NCBI GenBank assembly: GCA_041396045.1
Contig: JAWKZI010000002.1
Span: forward strand, 1 to 64,000
Direction of reading: 5' to 3'
DNA from: SHZI01 sp041396045
GTDB taxonomy: Bacteria > Pseudomonadota > Gammaproteobacteria > Steroidobacterales > GCA-2729495
Length of the DNA: 64,000 nt
The notes under the pieces are model-generated. The model worked only from the letters and a program-made list of their open reading frames with translations, had not been told where the DNA came from and did no database searches. Numbering within the stretch: the stretch's first letter is position 1; each line of letters starts with the position of its first letter. A program made the translations under genes and the position numbers. Below are positions 58,346-64,000 of the stretch, piece after piece.

Positions 58346-59196
58346 AGCTCGCCGGGGTCGAGGTTGGCGCCGATCAGCCGCTGTTTTTGATTGCTGGTCC
58401 CTGTGTTGTGGAAACGGAAACGCTGGCCGTGGAAACGGCTGGCCAACTGCGGGACATGGCGCGTCGGCTGCAAATTCCGTTCATCTTCAAGTCCTCGTAT
58501 GACAAGGCCAATCGTTCATCGCTGAAGAGCTACCGTGGGCCAGGTATCGAAGAAGGTCTGCGGGTTCTTGAGAGCGTACGCCGTCAACTCGACATTCCGG
58601 TCCTCACCGATGTCCACGAAGATTCGCCATTGTCCGAAGTGGCTGCCGTTGTTGATGTGCTGCAGACACCGGCATTCCTTTGCCGTCAGACCAACTTTAT
58701 TCTGAACGTGGCTCGTCAGGGCAAGCCGGTCAACATCAAGAAGGGGCAGTTTCTGTCACCGTGGGAAATGGGTAACGTCGTGGCCAAGGCAGAGAGCACC
58801 GGCAATACTGAAGTCATGGTTTGCGAGCGTGGCTTCACTTTTGGCTACAACAATCTGGTTACCGACATGCGGTCGCTCGCGGTGTTGCGTGCAACCGGTC
58901 GCCCGGTAGTATTCGATGCCACCCATTCGGTGCAGTTGCCTGGCGGCAAGGGCGATGCGTCGGGAGGGCAGCGGGAATTTGTGCCGGTCCTGGCTCGGGC
59001 GGCGGTAGCGGCCGGCGTGGCTGGTGTGTTCATGGAAACGCATCCGGATCCCGACCAGGCCCTGTCGGATGGCCCCAACGCCTGGCCCCTGCATCTCATG
59101 GAAGAACTGCTGACGACGCTTGTCGACCTGGATCGAATCGTAAAGCGCCGCCCACCGGTAGAGCAAAAACTGTCACCTGACCCGAAACAGGAGTGA
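58342..59196 (+). CDS. kdsA: 3-deoxy-8-phosphooctulonate (KDO-8-P) synthase
   Basis: A protein of 284 residues. LFLIAGPCVVE, FKSSYDKANRSS, VCERGFTFGYNNLVTDMR and FDATHSVQLPGG are KdsA signatures. It condenses arabinose-5-phosphate and PEP for the LPS inner core. Shares a transcript with pyrG and eno; eno downstream supplies PEP. Confidence 0.96.
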   Translation: MKLAGVEVGADQPLFLIAGPCVVETETLAVETAGQLRDMARRLQIPFIFKSSYDKANRSSLKSYRGPGIEEGLRVLESVRRQLDIPVLTDVHEDSPLSEVAAVVDVLQTPAFLCRQTNFILNVARQGKPVNIKKGQFLSPWEMGNVVAKAESTGNTEVMVCERGFTFGYNNLVTDMRSLAVLRATGRPVVFDATHSVQLPGGKGDASGGQREFVPVLARAAVAAGVAGVFMETHPDPDQALSDGPNAWPLHLMEELLTTLVDLDRIVKRRPPVEQKLSPDPKQE

Positions 59197-59204
59197 GACA
59201 ACTG

Positions 59205-60491
59205 ATGAGTGCGATTGTCGATATTCGCGGGCGGGAGATTCTTGATTCTCGCGGCAACCCCACAGTCGAGGCTGATGTGAGCCTGGCGAACGGCGTTACC
59301 GGACGGGCGGCCGTCCCCTCCGGTGCCTCTACCGGGCGCCGCGAGGCGGTGGAGCGACGTGATGAGGACCCGTCGCGTTATCTGGGTAAAGGTGTACGGC
59401 GCGCAGTGCAGATGATCAATGGCGAGATTCGCAGCGAACTGCTGGGGCTCGATGGACGCGATCAGCAAACCATCGATCGCAAGATGATCAATCTGGACGG
59501 GCTGCCCAACAAGGCACATCTGGGCGCCAATGCGATTCTGGCCGTCTCCCTGGCTGCCGCGCATGCCGGCGCTGCCGATCGCGGCGAGCCACTCTTCAGA
59601 ACGCTGGGGCCAGGTACGGTACTGCCGGTGCCAATGATGAACATCATCAACGGCGGCGCCCACGCCGATAACAGCGTCGATATCCAGGAGTTCATGGTAC
59701 TGCCTGTAGGGGCCGACAGCTTTGGCGAAGCCCTGCGTTTCGGTGTGGAAATCTTCCACGCGCTGAAGTCAGTTCTGAAAAAGCAGGGTCTGGCCACCTC
59801 CGTTGGCGACGAGGGCGGTTTCGCCCCGGATCTGCCGTCCAACGCTGCTGCCCTCGATACCATTTCCGAGGCAGTCGAGATGGCGGGGTTCAAGCTCGGC
59901 CGTGAAATTTACCTGGGTCTGGACGTAGCCAGTTCCGAGCTCTACGGCAATGGCGAATATTATCTGGAGTCTGAAGGCCGACGGTTCAGCCCCGGTCGCT
60001 TTGTGGAGTATCTGGCCAGGCTGGCTGCTCAATATCCGATTCTCTCCATTGAAGATGGCATGGCCGAGGATGATTGGGACGGTTGGGCAATGCTGACCAA
60101 AGCCATGGGCAAGCAAGTACAACTGGTGGGGGACGATCTGTTTGTTACCAATACCGCCATTCTCGGGCGCGGGATCGCCGACCGTATCGCCAATGCCATT
60201 CTGATCAAGCCGAATCAGATAGGTACGCTTACCGAGACGCTGGCGGCCATCGATATGGCTGTCGATTCAGGCTATGCCGCGGTAATTTCCCACCGCTCGG
60301 GCGAGACGGAGGATGCGACCATCGCCGATATCGCCGTCGGTACCCGGGCCACGCAGATCAAGACCGGTTCCCTGTGCCGCTCTGACCGCGTTGCGAAGTA
60401 CAATCAGCTGCTGAGAATTGAAGAAGTGCTGGGCGCGGAAGCACAATACGCCGGCGCTGCAGCTTTTCCGGTGCCGCTACGGGGTTACTAG
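59205..60491 (+). CDS. eno: Enolase
   Basis: A protein of 428 residues from the ATG at 59205. Signatures: IVDIRGREILDSRGNPTVE, VPSGASTGRREAVE, GDEGGFAPDL, and the loop around SHRSGETEDATIADIAVG with the catalytic Lys nearby. It dehydrates 2-phosphoglycerate to PEP. Clean frame. Followed at once by ftsB, as usual in gammaproteobacteria. Confidence 0.97.
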   Translation: MSAIVDIRGREILDSRGNPTVEADVSLANGVTGRAAVPSGASTGRREAVERRDEDPSRYLGKGVRRAVQMINGEIRSELLGLDGRDQQTIDRKMINLDGLPNKAHLGANAILAVSLAAAHAGAADRGEPLFRTLGPGTVLPVPMMNIINGGAHADNSVDIQEFMVLPVGADSFGEALRFGVEIFHALKSVLKKQGLATSVGDEGGFAPDLPSNAAALDTISEAVEMAGFKLGREIYLGLDVASSELYGNGEYYLESEGRRFSPGRFVEYLARLAAQYPILSIEDGMAEDDWDGWAMLTKAMGKQVQLVGDDLFVTNTAILGRGIADRIANAILIKPNQIGTLTETLAAIDMAVDSGYAAVISHRSGETEDATIADIAVGTRATQIKTGSLCRSDRVAKYNQLLRIEEVLGAEAQYAGAAAFPVPLRGY

Positions 60492-60549
60492 CGGTCGGGC
60501 GGACGTTTTCTGGAAGTTTGTTGCAGTACGATTGGTGGCGGGAAGAGGC

Positions 60550-60855
60550 ATGCAGGCTGAAATTCACATCATGCGGGTTGGCATCGGATTGCTGGTCGTG
60601 CTGTTTATGTTGCTGCAAATCCGGCTGTGGGCTTCCGACGATGGCTTTCGCGAAGTCAGCCAGTTGTCCACCATGATCGACAAACAGGCCGCAGACAATG
60701 TCCGGCTCAGCCAGCGCAACCAGCGTCTGGAAGCCGAAGTCGTTGAGTTGCGCAAGGGCAAGGGAGCTGTGGAAGAGCGGGCCCGTGCCGACCTGGGGTT
60801 GATCGGGCCGAATGAGACCTTCTATCTCTTCGGTGGCGAGCGACCAGCCGGCTAG
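60550..60855 (+). CDS. ftsB: Cell division protein FtsB
   Basis: A small protein of about 101 residues, ATG at 60550 or 60571. One membrane helix (GIGLLVVLFMLLQIRLW) is followed by a short coiled coil (DKQAADNVRLSQRNQRLEAEV) and ARADLGLIGPNETFYLF, the conserved C-terminal part of FtsB. It joins FtsL and FtsQ in the divisome. The position after eno is diagnostic. The usual next genes ispD and ispF are absent. Confidence 0.93.
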   Translation: MQAEIHIMRVGIGLLVVLFMLLQIRLWASDDGFREVSQLSTMIDKQAADNVRLSQRNQRLEAEVVELRKGKGAVEERARADLGLIGPNETFYLFGGERPAG

Positions 60856-60878
60856 CAGCGGCGCACGCAGTCGTATCC

Positions 60879-61625
60879 ATGCTGCACATCCAGTTTCACG
60901 AGAACGTCGCCGAAATCCGCATGGACCGGCCGCCTGCCAATGCGCTGAATCGTGAACTGGTAGAGCGCCTGCTGGCGGCACTGGAGACGGCGCGAATGGA
61001 TGGCGCTCATGCCATTATCCTGACCGGTCGCCCGGGCATGTTCAGCGGCGGACTGGACGTGCCAGAACTGCTCAAGCAGGATCGGCGGCAGATTGAAGCG
61101 TTCTGGAGTTTGTTCTTTTCGTTGACGCGACAACTGGCCGCAAGTCCGGTACCGGTGATCGCTGCACTATCAGGTCATGCGCCGGCCGGTGGTGCTGTCC
61201 TTGCCATGACCTGCGATTACCGTATCGGCGTCACCGGCAAATACCGGATTGGCTTGAACGAAGTGCAAGTTGGCCTGCCGATCCCGAACGCCATTCTGGT
61301 TGCACTTGAGGAAATTGTCGGCACACGAGTTGCCCGCCAGCTCGCGATACGCGGCGAACTGCTGACCATGGATCAGGCGTTGTCGGTGGGTCTGATCGAC
61401 GAGCTGGTTGCGCCGGAGGAACTGATGTCAACTGCCTTGTCGCGTGCTGGTGAGCTTTTGGCACTGCCGCCTGTGGCAATGAACACAACCCGGCTGGCCA
61501 CCAAGTCGCGGGTGATCGAGGCGTTGTCCAGCTCTGCTGATGCGACCACTGCGGCCGGTTGGTGGTTCAGCGCGGAAACGCAGGCGGAGATGACCAGGCT
61601 TGTCGCACGATTACGCAAGACCTGA
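60879..61625 (+). CDS. Enoyl-CoA delta-isomerase, ECI1-like (crotonase family)
   Basis: A protein of 248 residues. GMFSGGLDVPEL and GHAPAGGAVLAMTCDYRI give the oxyanion hole, and YRIGLNEVQVG is close in pattern to the mitochondrial delta3-delta2-enoyl-CoA isomerase ECI1, including the Glu used as base. It would shift double bonds so that unsaturated fatty acids can enter beta-oxidation. The crotonase fold is certain; the isomerase function is inferred. It occupies the place normally held by ispD and ispF. Confidence 0.82.
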   Translation: MLHIQFHENVAEIRMDRPPANALNRELVERLLAALETARMDGAHAIILTGRPGMFSGGLDVPELLKQDRRQIEAFWSLFFSLTRQLAASPVPVIAALSGHAPAGGAVLAMTCDYRIGVTGKYRIGLNEVQVGLPIPNAILVALEEIVGTRVARQLAIRGELLTMDQALSVGLIDELVAPEELMSTALSRAGELLALPPVAMNTTRLATKSRVIEALSSSADATTAAGWWFSAETQAEMTRLVARLRKT

Positions 61626-61702
61626 CGGCCTTCCGCCAGAGCGCCACCGGCCGCCCTCAATCCGGACAGCACTCCGTAGCCTGCGGCATCCCGGCGGGAA
61701 AT

Positions 61703-61743
61703 CCCTTCCGCCTGGCGTGCGGCACGCCTCTTCGGCGGAAGGG
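61703..61743. terminator. Strong branched hairpin between convergent genes
   Basis: A perfect 10-bp outer stem, CCCTTCCGCC with GGCGGAAGGG, encloses an inner 6-bp stem, GGCGTG with CACGCC around a CGG loop. It lies between the enoyl-CoA isomerase gene and the end of the Smr gene, a place for a two-way terminator. It lacks a T-run; a REP-type repeat is the alternative. Confidence 0.55.
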
Positions 61744-61850
61744 ACACCCGCCACGCTGCCGCTTGTCGTGGAGGTGATTGAATGCCCATCGGCTCACCGA
61801 CGGCACGCGGGCTACGAGTGCGTTCTCGCGATCCGAGCCTGAAGGTGCTG

Positions 61851-62392
61851 CTACTTCGAGAGCAGGACTAGAGAGCGCCGGTGCCGCCGTCGCGGGCCGG
61901 TGCTGTGGTAAAGGCGAGCACTTCATTCCACAGGGGCAGCCATTGATTCAGCATCTGCTTGAGCACGGGCCCGCGCGGCCCTGATCGCAGTCCCTGCCAT
62001 GCACGATGCGGACGCAGCGGTGGCTGCTGAGCAAGGCATCGGTCATGGAATTCCTCAACATCAGTCGGGCTTCCTGGCGGTCAGTCCATGCAGATCGAGT
62101 TGATCCTGGATGGTGTACTTGCCGCGCTTCAGGTCCCGCAGCACTTTGACGGGTACATGGGGTCGGCGGAAGCTCAGGTCTTCACCGGAATCCGAGCCCG
62201 GCGTCGCCAGGACTGATAGCCAGCGACTCCAGAAGTATGGCCTTCATCGGCCCGAGCGAACCGGCGCGGGGCGACGGGCCCGGCTTCGACAAGGACACCG
62301 GCCCGGGCTTTTACCGGCTGCACGGGGCCGACCATCGAGGCAAAGCTTTTGACAGCCTCCGTCTCTGGTGATTTCGGCACTTTTCGTGTCAA
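61851..62392 (-). CDS. Smr-domain protein (SmrB/YfcN-like), frameshifted
   Basis: No long frame covers this gene, but Smr family sequence reads on the minus strand over three or more frames. Order: ETEAVKSFASMVGPVQPVK (from a TTG near 62392 with GAGGAG upstream), a middle RRPHVPVKVLRDLKRGKY, QLDLHGLTA (about 62100), EARLMLRNSMTDALLSSH, VRIVHGKG-type sequence and PVLKQMLNQWLP, NEVLAFTTAPARDGGTGAL, stop at 61851-61853. The DLHG and HGKG motifs and the LKRGKY lead-in match SmrB-type nucleases, which cleave mRNA on collided ribosomes. About four indels are required. The start is approximate. Confidence 0.7.
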
Positions 62393-62469
62393 CCTGGCAC
62401 TCCTCGGCTCGCAGCAGGGCTCGCGATGATTTAGCATTCTAGAGCTTCATTTTTTCCGGCTGCTGCAAA

Positions 62470-63210
62470 ATGCGTCTCCTTCTGTCCAATGATGATTGCA
62501 ATCTAGCTGATTGCCTCGCCACTCACGCCCACAGTCTGTCGGATCTTGCGGATATTACCGTCGTGGCGCCCGACCGGAATCAGAGCGGTGCCAGCCATTC
62601 GCTGACGCTGGATTCGCCATTGCGTATCGGCAAAACGCGCGAAGGCACCTACTATGTCAACGGCACGCCAACTGACTGCGTGCATCTGGCCATCACGGGA
62701 TTTCTGGACCACGAACCGGACATGGTGATCGCGGGCATCAATCATGGCGCCAACCTGGGTGATGACGTGCTGTACTCGGGAACGGTGGCAGCGGCAGTGG
62801 AGGGTCGATTTCTCGGCTTGCCGGCGATTGCGGTATCGCTGACCGGCGATCATCATCACTTTGATACGGCGGGGCAGGCGATACGCACCTTGTTCCAGAC
62901 CCTCGGCGAACATGCATTGCCGCCAGATACCATCCTCAATGTGAATGTACCAGACGTGCCGTTCAGGGAGATTCAGGGTTTTCAAGCCACGAGGTTGGGA
63001 TTCAGGCATCGCTCGGAACCGGTCGTGGAGGCAATGGATCCAAAAGGCAAGAAAATCTACTGGGTGGGTGCTGCCGGGCGCGGTCAGGACGCGGGGCCGG
63101 GCACGGACTTTCACGCCGTCGCACACGGTTTTGTATCCGTAACTCCCTTGAAGCTGGACCTGACCGATCGCGACCGCGTCGACCTGATTGCGGCCTGGCT
63201 GCCAAAGTGA
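62470..63210 (+). CDS. surE: 5'/3'-nucleotidase SurE
   Basis: A protein of 246 residues. MRLLLSNDDCN carries the metal-binding aspartate pair, though the usual following Gly is Cys here and the next dozen residues are unlike typical SurE. After that VAPDRNQSGASHSLTL, YYVNGTPTDCVHLAI and GINHGANLGDDVLYSGTVAAA are classic. It dephosphorylates nucleoside monophosphates and is linked to stress survival. Followed by pcm, its usual partner. Confidence 0.93.
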   Translation: MRLLLSNDDCNLADCLATHAHSLSDLADITVVAPDRNQSGASHSLTLDSPLRIGKTREGTYYVNGTPTDCVHLAITGFLDHEPDMVIAGINHGANLGDDVLYSGTVAAAVEGRFLGLPAIAVSLTGDHHHFDTAGQAIRTLFQTLGEHALPPDTILNVNVPDVPFREIQGFQATRLGFRHRSEPVVEAMDPKGKKIYWVGAAGRGQDAGPGTDFHAVAHGFVSVTPLKLDLTDRDRVDLIAAWLPK

Positions 63211-63254
63211 CTCGTCAACTTTGCACTATTGACCCCGAACTATCGACGATGACG

Positions 63255-63282
63255 CATGGACAATGACCAATGGACAATGATT
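63255..63282 (+). repeat. Short tandem direct repeat before pcm
   Basis: ATGGACAATGA occurs twice, separated by CCA, just upstream of the pcm reading frame. The second copy supplies one possible pcm ATG. Probably a small duplication with no function that I can name. Confidence 0.4.
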
Positions 63283-63290
63283 GGTGCGCG

Positions 63291-63965
63291 ATGAGCGGTG
63301 ATGATCCGGGTATTCGCGGGATCGGCATGACGTCTGCCCGTACGCGCGAGCGTCTGGTCCAGCGTCTGGGGGAAAACGGTATAACCAATCAGGCGGTGCT
63401 GGAACGAATCCGCAACGTACCGCGACATCTGTTTGTTGATGAAGCGCTTGCCAGCCGCGCCTACGAAGACAGTCCACTGCCGATCGGACAGGGGCAGACC
63501 ATTTCGCAACCCTGGATCGTGGCATTGATGACCCAGGCGCTGGTCACCGACTTTGAAGGTCCGTTGAAGAAAGTGCTGGAAGTGGGAACGGGCTGTGGCT
63601 ATCAGACCGCGGTACTTTCGCCATTCGTGCGTCAGATATTCACGATCGAGCGAATCAGGAGCCTGCAGGACGCGGCACGTGCGCGCCTCAATGCACTGGG
63701 ATTCAAGAATGTCCGCTATCGCCACGGTGATGGTTTTCGGGGGTGGCCCGGTCAGGCGCCATTTTCGGGAATCCTGGTGGCTGCGGCGCCGGCTGAAGTG
63801 CCGGTGGTCCTGCTGCAGCAGTTGGCACCGGGCGGTCGCCTGATCATTCCGGTCGGTCCTGCGGGCCAGCAGGACCTCGTCCGATACACACGCACTGGCG
63901 ACGAATTTGTGCGTGAGCTGCTGTCACAGGTATCGTTCGTACCGCTGGTTGAGGGGACGGGTTGA
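63291..63965 (+). CDS. pcm: Protein-L-isoaspartate O-methyltransferase
   Basis: About 224 residues from the ATG at 63291; ATGs at 63270 and 63327 are also in frame. LPIGQGQTISQPWIVALM, LEVGTGCGYQTAVLS (SAM motif I) and VRYRHGDGFRGWP are Pcm signatures. It repairs damaged aspartyl residues in proteins. It follows surE as in other gammaproteobacteria. The stop is 35 bases before the window end, and those bases hold nothing I can identify. Confidence 0.95.
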   Translation: MSGDDPGIRGIGMTSARTRERLVQRLGENGITNQAVLERIRNVPRHLFVDEALASRAYEDSPLPIGQGQTISQPWIVALMTQALVTDFEGPLKKVLEVGTGCGYQTAVLSPFVRQIFTIERIRSLQDAARARLNALGFKNVRYRHGDGFRGWPGQAPFSGILVAAAPAEVPVVLLQQLAPGGRLIIPVGPAGQQDLVRYTRTGDEFVRELLSQVSFVPLVEGTG

Positions 63966-64000
63966 ACGGCAGACTTTCCGGCAGCTATTGATGTCGAAGC

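Overview
The window is a chromosomal stretch of a Gammaproteobacterium. The evidence is the housekeeping gene order rpsB-tsf-pyrH-frr-uppS-cdsA-rseP-bamA-skp-lpxD-lpxA-lpxB-rnhB-dnaE-accA-tilS-pyrG-kdsA-eno-ftsB, a map-glnD-dapD-dapE block facing away from rpsB, and a surE-pcm pair. A complete outer-membrane assembly and lipid A toolkit shows a Gram-negative envelope. I cannot name a genus. I see no phage, insertion sequence, CRISPR array or plasmid function.

Region 1 (1-7.6 kb) is a surface-polysaccharide cassette: a Wzx-type flippase (cut by the window edge), two glycosyltransferases, a PIG-L deacetylase, an RfbC-like epimerase and a sugar-nucleotide reductase on the minus strand, with a zinc-finger C-methyltransferase and a DUF4910 peptidase-like protein on the plus strand. 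Together they suggest a C-methylated, branched deoxysugar.

Region 2 (7.7-24.3 kb) is an exopolysaccharide locus of the PEP-CTERM/exosortase-associated type: a polyprenyl-phosphate sugar transferase, an ExeA-like ATPase fused to an FHA domain, a GDP-mannose dehydrogenase-like enzyme, an outer-membrane beta-barrel protein, a Wza-like export protein, a WecA-like transferase, and the PrsK/PrsR sensor kinase and sigma-54 activator pair. Embedded in it are a divergent pair of exported redox proteins (a CxxCH plus PNPOx-like protein and a Tat-lipoprotein FAD amine oxidase), a phosphopantetheinyl transferase, gltX and three tRNA genes. No exosortase gene is in the window.

Region 3 (24.3-37 kb) is mixed core metabolism: galE (damaged), dusA, a methyltransferase, an adenylate cyclase-FHA protein, pckG, tsaB, dsbB, dapE, dapD, glnD and map. 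Region 4 (37-61 kb) is the conserved translation, envelope and replication superoperon. Region 5 (61-64 kb) holds an ECI1-like enoyl-CoA isomerase, an Smr-domain gene, surE and pcm.

Two cross-cutting observations stand out. First, many genes, including essential ones (dnaE, accA, cdsA, tsf, tilS), are broken by small, often compensating indels while conserved protein sequence continues in other frames. This looks like sequence error rather than gene decay, so several genes are reported as one span over several frames. Second, genes normally found in these syntenic blocks are missing: dxr between cdsA and rseP, fabZ between lpxD and lpxA, and ispD/ispF (with truD) between ftsB and surE. Three of these belong to the MEP isoprenoid pathway.
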